A stretch of 64,000 bases of DNA from Thalassospira indica (lineage in GTDB: Bacteria; Pseudomonadota; Alphaproteobacteria; Rhodospirillales; Thalassospiraceae), in contig NZ_CP031555.1 of assembly GCF_003403095.1 (NCBI RefSeq), forward strand, positions 2,584,001-2,648,000, written 5' to 3'. The notes beneath the pieces are model-generated. The model saw only the letters and a program-made list of their open reading frames with translations. It was not told where the DNA came from and searched no databases. The stretch's first letter is position 1. Every line of letters begins with the position of its first letter. Made by a program: the position numbers and the translations under genes. Shown in pieces: positions 27,246 to 35,892 of this stretch.

Positions 27246-28080
27246 CAAAATAGCCCAGCAGCCAGCACCTCATCGTAAACGCACCCAAAAAGGCTTTAAC
27301 TGGTACTGGCGCCTTTTCGCCACGGGCTTTGCCTTTGCCAGTTTCGGGCTCGGTGGACTGTTTATGGCGCTTACGATTTTTCCGGCCATGATGCTGGTAC
27401 TTCAGGACCGCGAAAAACGCAGGCGCTATGCCCAGCTCGTGATTTTTCGCGGTTTCCGAGTTTTTGCCGGAATGCTTGATATAATCGGCGTAGCCTCGGT
27501 CGAAACAGAGAATATTGCGCAGCTTCGTGCAGCAAACGGGTCAATCATCATCGCGAACCACCCTACTCTGCTTGATGTTGTGATGATCCTGGCACAGCTT
27601 GATAAGTGCCAATGTGTCGTAAAGCACCAGCTGTTTCGGAATCCGTTTTTGTTCGGTGTTGTGCGGGCTGCCGGTTTTATTCGCAATGATGACAACCCGG
27701 AACACCTGATTAAACAGGCGAAACATCATTTGAGTGATGGTGCGTGCATCCTGATCTTCCCGGAAGGAACGCGCACGCCAAGCAACCAAACATTGGGGAA
27801 ATTCCAACGTGGCGTTGCCAACATTGCGATAGAAACACAAGCCGACTTGATTCCGGTGGTTGTGCACTGTAATCACGATACTCTGAAAAAAGGGGTACCG
27901 TGGTATAGGATCGCACCATCGAAAATACGCTATCGTATCGTGGTGGATAAGCCGCTTGCATTTGGGGATTTGCATGATCCGGAACTCAGCCGTGCCAAAC
28001 AGGCCCGGTATGTTACCCGGTTCATCAGGGATTATTTTGTGGACAGACTGAAGAATGACCGCGCTGGAAAACGAACTTAA
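27238..28080 (+). CDS. apeD: Lysophospholipid acyltransferase-family protein, ApeD-like
   Basis: A 280-residue membrane-associated acyltransferase (PlsC superfamily). An N-terminal hydrophobic segment (about 28-55) is followed by the catalytic H108-x4-D113 motif in NHPTLLD and by FPEGTRT at 174-180. In aryl polyene clusters such acyltransferases are thought to attach the polyene to a membrane-anchor glycolipid or phospholipid. It overlaps apeC (8 bp) and the first ACP (26 bp). Confidence 0.88.
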   Translation: MTDKIAQQPAPHRKRTQKGFNWYWRLFATGFAFASFGLGGLFMALTIFPAMMLVLQDREKRRRYAQLVIFRGFRVFAGMLDIIGVASVETENIAQLRAANGSIIIANHPTLLDVVMILAQLDKCQCVVKHQLFRNPFLFGVVRAAGFIRNDDNPEHLIKQAKHHLSDGACILIFPEGTRTPSNQTLGKFQRGVANIAIETQADLIPVVVHCNHDTLKKGVPWYRIAPSKIRYRIVVDKPLAFGDLHDPELSRAKQARYVTRFIRDYFVDRLKNDRAGKRT

Positions 28081-28318
28081 AGCCTTTATTATCGAGACGC
28101 TTAACCTTGAAGACGTCACAGTCGAAGAAATTGACAGCGAAGAACCGCTTTTTGTCGAGGGACTTGGACTTGATTCCATTGATGCGCTCGAACTCGGGGT
28201 CGCCATTCAGAAGAAGTACGACGTACGTATTGATGCCAAGAACGAAGATGTCAAAACCCACTTCGCTTCGGTCCGCAACCTTGCGCGCTTCATTGAACAG
28301 TCCGGCAAGGAGGGGTGA
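28055..28318 (+). CDS. apeE: Acyl carrier protein 1, ApeE-like
   Basis: An 87-residue carrier protein with the phosphopantetheine-attachment serine S41 in GLDSIDALEL. It is acidic and helical, typical of type II polyketide/fatty acid ACPs. It overlaps the acyltransferase gene by 26 bp and is followed at once by a second ACP. In the studied APE systems two ACPs with different tasks (starter loading and elongation) are present. Confidence 0.9.
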   Translation: MTALENELKAFIIETLNLEDVTVEEIDSEEPLFVEGLGLDSIDALELGVAIQKKYDVRIDAKNEDVKTHFASVRNLARFIEQSGKEG

Positions 28319-28320
28319 TC

Positions 28321-28569
28321 ATGCATAGCCGTGAAGACGTTTATCAGCAGCTCCATGATTATCTTGTCGATATGTTCGAGGTCCCGGCCGAGGACGTCCA
28401 ACCTGATGCCCGCCTGATGGAAGACCTTGATCTCGACAGTATTGATGCGGTTGATCTTATTGTGAAGTTTCAGGAAATTACCGGCAAGAAAATCCCTGCC
28501 ATGGAATTCCGGTCGGTTCGCACGGTCGATGATGTGGTAGAGAAAATTCATGACCTGGTCAGTTCCTAA
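28321..28569 (+). CDS. apeF: Acyl carrier protein 2, ApeF-like
   Basis: An 82-residue carrier protein with attachment serine S40 in LDLDSIDAVDL. The ATG at 28321 follows an AGGAGG ribosome site; the GTG at 28315 lies inside that site and was rejected. Sequence differs clearly from ACP 1, so they are not a recent duplication. Overlaps apeG by 20 bp. Confidence 0.9.
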   Translation: MHSREDVYQQLHDYLVDMFEVPAEDVQPDARLMEDLDLDSIDAVDLIVKFQEITGKKIPAMEFRSVRTVDDVVEKIHDLVSS

Positions 28570-29143
28570 ACGGATTTTGACCGTAGTTATTGCCCTGTTG
28601 GGCATCGCCTATCCGGTTATCGTGTATTTCGGTTTGGGCGTGGTTTCCCCACGTATTATCCTGATCGCGGCAATCATCTTTGTCATTGCACGCGCTGTTA
28701 TGTTCTTCATCGCCCACAAATATGGTGCGGGACTGACTGCGGGCATCGTTGCCATTATCCTCGGCGCAGCAGGCTTTGCCAGCGAGATCTTGGCGTTGCG
28801 TTTCTACCCGGTCATTATCAGTGCGACGCTTGCCCTGGTGTTTACGCTGTCGCTGTTCTCTGGAATGCCGATTATTGAGCGGTTCGCCCGCCTTCAGACA
28901 CCGGAACTGGATACATTCGGGGTGATGTACACCCGCAGATTGACCAAAGTATGGATCGCGTTTTTTATTGCGAATGGCCTGGTTGCCTTGTGGACCGCAC
29001 TTTACGCAACACTTGAAACATGGACCCTATATAACGGGTTGATTTCATATATTTTGATTGCGGTTTTGTTTGTCGGGGAATGGCCTGTTCGCCGCATCAT
29101 CAAAGCCCGCCACCAATATCCCACCAATGATCATCGAGCATGA
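28550..29143 (+). CDS. apeG: COG4648-type membrane protein, ApeG-like
   Basis: A 197-residue integral membrane protein with about six hydrophobic segments and a short conserved cytoplasmic-looking loop (FARLQTPELDTFGVMYTRRLTKVW). It matches the conserved membrane protein found in aryl polyene clusters; its molecular role is not established. Tightly packed between ACP 2 and the ligase-dehydratase gene (overlaps of 20 and 4 bp). Confidence 0.85.
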   Translation: MTWSVPKRILTVVIALLGIAYPVIVYFGLGVVSPRIILIAAIIFVIARAVMFFIAHKYGAGLTAGIVAIILGAAGFASEILALRFYPVIISATLALVFTLSLFSGMPIIERFARLQTPELDTFGVMYTRRLTKVWIAFFIANGLVALWTALYATLETWTLYNGLISYILIAVLFVGEWPVRRIIKARHQYPTNDHRA

Positions 29144-30825
29144 CCGGATTTTTGACAGCCCTTTACCAGACAGAAAGCCGCAATCGCCCTCAATGCATTG
29201 TTGGTGAACGGCTAATCACGCGCGCAGAGTTGATGAAAGATGCCATCATACTTGCAGCAAACCTACCGGGTGAAAAACGCATCGCAGTTCACTGTCAATC
29301 TGCACATCTGTTCACGATTGCCCTGATGGCAATATGGCAGCGCGGCTCGACGGTAATCCTGCCTGCGACCGACAAACCCGCCTATCTCGGTACCATCGAT
29401 GATCAGTTTGATCTTTTCCTTGATGACGCAGCAATCGAAGATCTGGTGAAAGATGGTCAAGCAACCGATCCGCAGCAACCAGACCAAACACCGGACCCAG
29501 CACGTTGTTTTGCCGTGTTTTTTACATCCGGCAGCACAGGCCTTCCGAAACCCATCACGAAAACACTTGAACAGATTGAGCTAGAAGTCACCATTCAGGA
29601 TCCACTATGGTCGCCGATGATTTCGCCAAGCGCACGGGTTGTCGGGCTGGTTTCGCACCAGCATATTTACGGCCTGATCTTTCGTGTGATCTGGCCGGTT
29701 ATGTCTGGCCGGATATTCACCGCTGACCCTGCACCATTCTGGGAAATGATGCAGGGTGACCTTAAACAGGGAGATGTCCTGATCACCAGTCCCGCACATC
29801 TCAAAAACCTGCATCCGGGTCTGGCCGATATAGCGCGACCATCTCTGATTTTCTCGTCCGGCGGACCACTTGATTACAAACACGCACAAGCGACGCGGGA
29901 CATGTTCGGGACTTGCCCTATCGAAATATATGGCAGCACGGAAACCGGCGGCATTGCTTATCGACGACAAACATCTACTGAAACAGACTGGACGCCCCTG
30001 CCCGGTGTAACACCGCGCCTGAATGATAAGGGATGCCTTGCCGTACAGGCACCGCATATTGCCAAGGCTGACTGGTATCAAACCGAAGACAAAGCAAATA
30101 TTGACCAAACTTCCGGGAAGTTTCGCCTACTGGGGCGTGCCGACCGCATCGTAAAGGTTGAAGGAAAACGTGTTTCACTGAGTTCGGTGGAACAACATTT
30201 GATGGCCTCTGATCTGGTATCGGAGGCGGTTGTTTTACTTCCCGACGATAATGATCGCCGACTTGGTGCGGTTGTTGTCCTTAGCGATGCGGGGGTTGCC
30301 CGGCACACAGAATTGGGCACTTTTCGGATGGGCCGTTTGTTACGCCGCAAGATCGCTGAGTTTGAAGAAGACGCCGCACTGCCGCAGCGCTGGCGGTTTG
30401 TTGACCAGATTCCGACAGACAGCCAGGGCAAGCGTCCGCTTCATTTGTTGCGCGCTGTGTTCGCACAAAGGCCGACAGAACCCGAAATTCTCGACACTGT
30501 TCAAACCGACGATCAGGTCGCGCTCAAACTGAGACTGCGCAAAGACCTGATTTACTTTGCCGGTCACTTCCCGGGCATGCCAATTTTACCGGGCGTCACC
30601 CAACTTCATTGGGCGACGTCCTATGCGTCATCCATATTCGGAACGCCGGAAACAACCTCTGAGGTTTCCCAGCTTAAGTTCCGAAAACCGATCCTCCCGG
30701 GGCATGTTGTGAACTTGGAAATCCGCCTTGATGCAAGTCGCCAGAAAGTAAAATTCCGTTATTTCTCCGACAGTGACGGCGATCTGAGCTCGGGCATATT
30801 GAAGTATGATGGTGACGCCGCATGA
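29140..30825 (+). CDS. apeH/apeI: Aryl-acyl ligase fused to a FabZ-like dehydratase (ApeH-ApeI fusion)
   Basis: A 561-residue two-domain protein. Residues 1 to about 440 form an adenylate-forming ligase: phosphate loop FFTSGSTGLPKP (127-138), YGSTETG (264-270), GRADRIVKVEGKRV (hinge, about 332-345), and catalytic Lys about 431 in DSQGKR. Residues about 455-561 are a hot-dog dehydratase with YFAGHFPGMPILPGVTQLHW (active-site H476) and FRKPILPG. In the studied APE pathway ApeH loads the aromatic starter on an ACP and ApeI dehydrates with ApeP; here both are one chain. The order ligase then dehydratase equals the order of the separate genes, consistent with gene fusion. Confidence 0.88.
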   Translation: MTGFLTALYQTESRNRPQCIVGERLITRAELMKDAIILAANLPGEKRIAVHCQSAHLFTIALMAIWQRGSTVILPATDKPAYLGTIDDQFDLFLDDAAIEDLVKDGQATDPQQPDQTPDPARCFAVFFTSGSTGLPKPITKTLEQIELEVTIQDPLWSPMISPSARVVGLVSHQHIYGLIFRVIWPVMSGRIFTADPAPFWEMMQGDLKQGDVLITSPAHLKNLHPGLADIARPSLIFSSGGPLDYKHAQATRDMFGTCPIEIYGSTETGGIAYRRQTSTETDWTPLPGVTPRLNDKGCLAVQAPHIAKADWYQTEDKANIDQTSGKFRLLGRADRIVKVEGKRVSLSSVEQHLMASDLVSEAVVLLPDDNDRRLGAVVVLSDAGVARHTELGTFRMGRLLRRKIAEFEEDAALPQRWRFVDQIPTDSQGKRPLHLLRAVFAQRPTEPEILDTVQTDDQVALKLRLRKDLIYFAGHFPGMPILPGVTQLHWATSYASSIFGTPETTSEVSQLKFRKPILPGHVVNLEIRLDASRQKVKFRYFSDSDGDLSSGILKYDGDAA

Positions 30826-32507
30826 AGCTTTGTGCCGTCGTCCCCACCCATAACCACAGTTCCGCGCTGGAAAGTGTCGTAACGCGCATTCGTGCGCACG
30901 ATATCCCGGTTTTTATCGTCGATGATGGTTCGGACACCGAAACCCGAAACGCCGTAAGCAGGTTACATTCACCTGATGGCGGTGTTTACTGCCAACGACT
31001 TGATGAAAATGCTGGCAAAGGCGTGGCCGTGATGACGGGCATGGCCGCGGCCAAGCGTCATGGGTTCACCCATGCCTTTCAGATTGATGCCGATGGTCAG
31101 CATGACCTTGATCGCATCGATGACATGGTCAAACTTGCGCAACAATCGCCCGGAGCCCTTATTACCGGACTTCCGATATATGATGACAGCATCCCCACCG
31201 GGCGCAAGATCGGCCGCTGGGTGACCCATGTCTGGGTGTGGATTGAAACACTGTCGTTTCATATCCGCGACAGCATGTGCGGGTTTCGCATCTATCCCAT
31301 TGGCCCAAGCCTTGATATCTGGAAACGCCATGGCATCGGCCACAGGATGGACTTCGACACCGAAATCATGGTTCGCCTTTTCTGGCAGGGCGTGCCCGTA
31401 ATCCATATGCCCATCAAGGTCACCTACCCGGTTGGAAACACGTCGAACTTCCGCATGTGGCGCGATAACGTTCTGATCAGCTGGATGCATACCCGACTGG
31501 TGCGCGGCATGCTTGCACGGCTTCCACGCTTCATTGCCAAGGGCGGACGGTTTGCGTCCCCCACAAACGCAGACAGTGGCAACCATTGGTCGGAAATTGA
31601 TGAACGCGGCATTTATTGGGGCATGCGTTTTCTGGGACAGGTTTATCGTTTTGGTGGACGAAAGCTCTGTCTGGCAGTGATGTCGCCGATCATTGCCTAT
31701 TTCTTCGTGACTGGGCGCACGGCACGGGCGGCATCGCAAGACTTCCTTGAACGCGTAGCAAAGCATAATGTTGATCCCAAGCCGACCTGGCGTGACAGCT
31801 TTGGCCATTTCATGAAATTCGGGGAATCTGCCCTTGATAAAATCGCTGCCTGGTGCGGCGAAATGAACATTGATGATCTTGACCTGCCCGAAGATGCGGA
31901 CAGTTTGTTTTCCTACATCCCTCGGGATCAGGCGGTAATCCTCTTTGTCTCGCACTTTGGCAATATCGAGCTCGTTCGGGCCATCGCCAGTCGCGATCGT
32001 AACTTTCGGGTCAATGTGCTGCTTCATCAGAAAAACGCCGCCCGATTTGGCCGCGTGCTTCAACAGCTTGCCCCGGAAAGCCAGGTTGACCTGATCGAGG
32101 TTAGCGATATCGGCCCGGATACCGCGATGCTTCTCCGCGAAAAGGTGGAACGTGGTGAATGGATAGTGATTGCTGCTGACCGTGTGGCTATCGGCGCCCG
32201 GGATAAAACGGTTTCTGTGCCCTTTATCGGCCAGAATGCGCCATTCCCGCAGGGGCCATTTATCCTTGCTCACCTTCTGCAGTGCCCGGTCTACATGGTC
32301 GCGGCCTGGCGAGATGGCAAACGTTTCAACATTTCTTGGGAAAAGCTCACTGAGCGCATAGACTTGCCGCGCAAGACACGCACGGCGACAATCACGAAAT
32401 ATGCAAAAACATATGCAAGCTGGCTGGAAAAGCTTGTTGTGAAACAACCGCTGCAATGGTTCAATTTTTACGATTTCTGGGCAGAAACGAAGGATAAAAA
32501 TGAATAA
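30822..32507 (+). CDS. apeJ: Glycosyltransferase family 2 / lysophospholipid acyltransferase fusion, ApeJ-like
   Basis: A 561-residue fusion protein. The N-terminal GT2 domain (about 1-235) has VVPTHN, FIVDDGSD (31-38) and the DxD-like QIDADGQHD near residue 90, followed by FDTEIMVRLFWQG. The C-terminal half (about 270-555) is an HtrB-like acyltransferase with VSHFGNIELVRA (HX4E). It probably builds and acylates the lipid or sugar headgroup anchoring the pigment to the outer membrane; acceptors are unknown. The 4-bp overlap ATGA with the preceding gene couples translation. Confidence 0.87.
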   Translation: MKLCAVVPTHNHSSALESVVTRIRAHDIPVFIVDDGSDTETRNAVSRLHSPDGGVYCQRLDENAGKGVAVMTGMAAAKRHGFTHAFQIDADGQHDLDRIDDMVKLAQQSPGALITGLPIYDDSIPTGRKIGRWVTHVWVWIETLSFHIRDSMCGFRIYPIGPSLDIWKRHGIGHRMDFDTEIMVRLFWQGVPVIHMPIKVTYPVGNTSNFRMWRDNVLISWMHTRLVRGMLARLPRFIAKGGRFASPTNADSGNHWSEIDERGIYWGMRFLGQVYRFGGRKLCLAVMSPIIAYFFVTGRTARAASQDFLERVAKHNVDPKPTWRDSFGHFMKFGESALDKIAAWCGEMNIDDLDLPEDADSLFSYIPRDQAVILFVSHFGNIELVRAIASRDRNFRVNVLLHQKNAARFGRVLQQLAPESQVDLIEVSDIGPDTAMLLREKVERGEWIVIAADRVAIGARDKTVSVPFIGQNAPFPQGPFILAHLLQCPVYMVAAWRDGKRFNISWEKLTERIDLPRKTRTATITKYAKTYASWLEKLVVKQPLQWFNFYDFWAETKDKNE

Positions 32508-32525
32508 CCACCAGGAAGACGTCAT

Positions 32526-32954
32526 ATGTGGCAACGAGGGCGTTTGATGATCAGCGCATCTGTCACTGAAATCGTACAGTTTTATCATCTCGACCCGATG
32601 AATGTGGTCTGGCACGGCAACTACGTTCAGTTCTTCGAGAATGCCCGTTGTGCACTGCTCGACAAGATCGACTATAATTACCCGCAGATGGATGAGTCCG
32701 GCTTTGTCTGGCCAATCGTCGACATGCGCGTCAAATATGTCGCTCCCTGTCGCTTTGGTCAGGAAATCACGATCACGGCAACCCTGCGGGAATATGAAAA
32801 TCGTCTGAAGATCGACTATCTGGTTACGGATGCGAAAACAGGCCAGAAACTGACCAAGGGATTTACTATTCAGGTCGCGGTTGAAAAAGACAGCGGCGAA
32901 ATGCTGTATCGCAGCCCGGATTTCTTCATCGAAAAGATGGAGGCCCTCCTGTGA
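32526..32954 (+). CDS. apeK: 4-hydroxybenzoyl-CoA thioesterase-family protein, ApeK-like
   Basis: A 142-residue hot-dog thioesterase. The family motif FYHLDPMNVVWHGNYVQFFE (about residues 18-37) contains the catalytic Asp. It may release or edit acyl-ACP or acyl-CoA intermediates. Two starts are possible: ATG 32526 (AGGAAG upstream) or ATG 32547 (GAGGG upstream), the latter matching the usual family N-terminus better. It overlaps apeL by 4 bp. Confidence 0.85.
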   Translation: MWQRGRLMISASVTEIVQFYHLDPMNVVWHGNYVQFFENARCALLDKIDYNYPQMDESGFVWPIVDMRVKYVAPCRFGQEITITATLREYENRLKIDYLVTDAKTGQKLTKGFTIQVAVEKDSGEMLYRSPDFFIEKMEALL

Positions 32955-33589
32955 TCCGCCGTTTGCTTGTTCTGATCAAACTGTGTGCAATCGTCATTGT
33001 CGGTCTGTCGGCAGGACAGCTGGCATTGCATGCTGAGACAGTCAAACCTGCACCACTTGATGAGAACGAGTACCTTCACGGCACGTTTGAGCTTGCCCGT
33101 CATCTGGACGGATTTGAAAAGCCGCTGCTTTCGCGTGGTGAATTCGTTATATCGCCTCAAAATGGTTTGATCTGGAAAACAACTTTCCCGTTTCCCGGAA
33201 TAACCGTCCTTGAGGATGATGGAATTTTTACGATTACCCCAAATGGTGACCGAAATGCCATGGCAAGCGGATCAGAGACACGACAGTTTGTCAGCATGAT
33301 ATCTTCGGTTTTGTCAGGTAACTGGGACACCTTGCAAAGCCAGTTTAATATTGCCGAAAACACCAAAAAATCAAACACATGGGAAACCATCCTGACACCA
33401 AGAACTAACGGTGCTATCGCGACCCAGGTGAACCGGATCGCGGCGTCAGGCGATATCTTTGTGAAAACGGTGACGATCGAAAAACCATCATCGGATCAGG
33501 ATGTCATTACGTTTGATGATCAGGTGGTCGGAATGCTTCCTCTTCCCCCTGAATTCGCCAAACTCTTTACAGACGGGATACCCGAATAA
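32951..33589 (+). CDS. apeL: LolA-like outer-membrane carrier protein, ApeL-like
   Basis: A 212-residue exported protein: signal peptide to about residue 28, then a LolA-like fold with the pattern GEFVISPQNGLIWKTTFPFPGITVLEDDGI. It presumably ferries the hydrophobic product or its lipid conjugate across the periplasm, by analogy with LolA. GTG start overlapping apeK by 4 bp; its last base is the first base of apeM. Confidence 0.83.
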   Translation: MIRRLLVLIKLCAIVIVGLSAGQLALHAETVKPAPLDENEYLHGTFELARHLDGFEKPLLSRGEFVISPQNGLIWKTTFPFPGITVLEDDGIFTITPNGDRNAMASGSETRQFVSMISSVLSGNWDTLQSQFNIAENTKKSNTWETILTPRTNGAIATQVNRIAASGDIFVKTVTIEKPSSDQDVITFDDQVVGMLPLPPEFAKLFTDGIPE

Positions 33590-35892
33590 TGCGTAGCGCA
33601 TTCATTTGGATCATTTGTCTCGTCGTGATGGCCAGCTTCTCTGTCTGGCAGTTTGCGACAGACCGGACCGAATTGGATGCTGACTTTCTGTCATTGATTG
33701 GTCAGGAACAGGAAAGCAATCAGGATGGTGTCAGCGATATTGACGCGGTACGCGCCCTGTTAAGGGAAAATGGTCGACAGGCGATTTTGATGCTGTCGCA
33801 TACTGACCGGGATCAGCTAGAGGCCCTTGCCGAACAGCTCAAAACAGAAATCTCGCAGATTGATGGTACTGAAAACGTCACGCTGCCCGGACAAAACGCC
33901 GGGCGCCTTGATGACGTGCGCAGCCTCTATGGCCCCTATGCCAGCGGGATGTTGTCTGACAGTGACAGGACTGCACTTGCCAACGGGCAAGCAGATCTGC
34001 TGTATCAACGCACACTTCAACAGCTCTATTCACCGGCATCATCCTTCACCAGCACGACGTTAAAGCAGGATCCGTTCCTGCTGATGCCGGAATATCTGAA
34101 TGGTTTGGCGACAAAACTCGGCCCCGGGAATGACATCGTCACCAAAAATGATCGCATTTATCTTCCGTTGATTGTCTCGCTGCAAAGTGACCAATCGGGC
34201 AGCCACGCAAATAACTGGGTTGATCAGATCAACCGAATTATCGGCAACGCGCACCAAAATGCCCCCGAACTGAAGATCTTTAAAACCGGTCAGATATTCT
34301 TTGCCGTGAACGAAGCCGCCACAGCCAAAAGTGACGTTCAAACCATTGCTTTGATTGCGACACTTGGGATCGCAATCATGATCGGCCTGACCTTCTTTTC
34401 GGTGTTACCACTTATCGGCGCGATTGTGGTTGTTGGAAGTGGACTGATTGCGGGTACCACAGCCTTGACGGCCTTTTTCGGCACCATTCATGCGATTGCC
34501 CTGGTGTTCGGCGCAACAATGATCGGGATTTCAATTGACTATGCCCTGCATTTTCTCGTGGTTCCGACGGGTAAAACGGGGTCCGATGATCGTTTTAAAG
34601 CAATCCGAAGCGGTCTTGGTCTGGGGCTTTTAACCTCGGTGATCGGCTTTATCGCGCTGGGACTTAGCCCCACCAGTTTGTTGCTGCAAATCGCCATCTA
34701 TTCGATTGCCGGACTGCTTTCAGCCTATTGTTCGGTGAAATTCCTTCTGCCGCTTTTCCCGGCCCGTGAAGTTCGGACTAACTCGCCGATAGCGGTCATA
34801 CACAACAACCTTATGGGCGCATTGTCCTACCTTGTTGTTTCAGCACGGCTGAGATTGATTGTGGCAGGCATCCTGATCGCCGCCCTCCCCCTTACGGCCT
34901 ATCTTGTTCCCGGCCATGATGACATACGCGCGCTTGGCCAAAGCAATCCGACCCTGGTGTCAGACGCCCGGACCATTTCAGAAACACTTGGCTTGGGTGG
35001 AAGTCCGGCCTTTATCCGGATTGACGGCGACAGTGCAGCGAAACGTCTTGAGACATCCGAGGCGGTTCGTAAAGCCATCTCACCGCTGATCGCCGACGGG
35101 AAAATTCAGGGTGCTATGGCATTATCAGATTTTGTCCCCTCCATTGCGCGCCAGAAAGCCAACAGAGAACTGGTTCGAAACAACCTTTACCAACCATTCG
35201 CCCCGGCATTGGCTGAAGTTCTGCAAATTTCCATCAGCACCCCTGACTTGGACGCGCCGTACCTTATGCCGGATCAGGTAAGCAATACCTTGCCTGAGGT
35301 GAAAACTCTTCAAGCTGGCGCATCTGATATCATCCGGTTGCGTGGTGTTTCTGATAGTGACGCAGTCGCCAAGGTTCTTAAGCCTTTTGACAATGCCCGC
35401 CTGATCAGCCCAACGGAAACGATCAGCACGCAATTCGCCGAATACCGCTATTGGGCCTATATCGCACTTGGCTCGGTTCTGCTGATTGCGCTGTTTCTTG
35501 CCTCGCTGCGCTATGGCGTTCAAAAAGGTATCCGTATCTTTTCTGCCCCTGCAGGCGCGATCTTGTTTGCACTCCTTGTTGGGACTGTGTTGGGTGTTTC
35601 GATCAGTTTCTTTACAACGATGGCAATGTTCCTCGTCTTTGCAATTGGCGCGGATTACGTGCTTTTCCTCAGTGAAGGAAATGAAGGGGAACACACATCA
35701 AATACCCAGCTTGCTGTTTTTCTGTCGCTGATTAGCAGCGTTCTTGCATTCGGCCTTTTGGCGACCAGTTCAGTCCCGTTGGTTAGCGATATCGGCACTG
35801 TGATAGCAATCGGGTTGGTTGGCGCCTGGTTTCTTGCCTTCTGGATGACAGCACCAAACAAGCTCACCACAAAAACAGGACGTGGAAATTGA
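33589..35892 (+). CDS. apeM: MMPL/RND-family exporter, ApeM-like
   Basis: A 767-residue inner-membrane transporter with about 12 membrane segments in two halves (N-terminal segment, periplasmic loop about 30-240, five segments from 245, second loop about 450-620, then five more). The GATMIGISIDYALHFLV and VFAIGADYVLFLSE segments correspond to the charged transmembrane region that carries proton flow in RND/MMPL proteins. It probably exports the pigment precursor. Overlaps its downstream neighbour by 4 bp. Confidence 0.9.
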   Translation: MRSAFIWIICLVVMASFSVWQFATDRTELDADFLSLIGQEQESNQDGVSDIDAVRALLRENGRQAILMLSHTDRDQLEALAEQLKTEISQIDGTENVTLPGQNAGRLDDVRSLYGPYASGMLSDSDRTALANGQADLLYQRTLQQLYSPASSFTSTTLKQDPFLLMPEYLNGLATKLGPGNDIVTKNDRIYLPLIVSLQSDQSGSHANNWVDQINRIIGNAHQNAPELKIFKTGQIFFAVNEAATAKSDVQTIALIATLGIAIMIGLTFFSVLPLIGAIVVVGSGLIAGTTALTAFFGTIHAIALVFGATMIGISIDYALHFLVVPTGKTGSDDRFKAIRSGLGLGLLTSVIGFIALGLSPTSLLLQIAIYSIAGLLSAYCSVKFLLPLFPAREVRTNSPIAVIHNNLMGALSYLVVSARLRLIVAGILIAALPLTAYLVPGHDDIRALGQSNPTLVSDARTISETLGLGGSPAFIRIDGDSAAKRLETSEAVRKAISPLIADGKIQGAMALSDFVPSIARQKANRELVRNNLYQPFAPALAEVLQISISTPDLDAPYLMPDQVSNTLPEVKTLQAGASDIIRLRGVSDSDAVAKVLKPFDNARLISPTETISTQFAEYRYWAYIALGSVLLIALFLASLRYGVQKGIRIFSAPAGAILFALLVGTVLGVSISFFTTMAMFLVFAIGADYVLFLSEGNEGEHTSNTQLAVFLSLISSVLAFGLLATSSVPLVSDIGTVIAIGLVGAWFLAFWMTAPNKLTTKTGRGN

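Noticed and set aside
30969..32615. 548-codon open frame antisense to the apeJ-like gene
   Set aside because: Long, but opposite a gene with clear GT2 and acyltransferase motifs; the translation is rich in His/Cys/Arg without domain structure.
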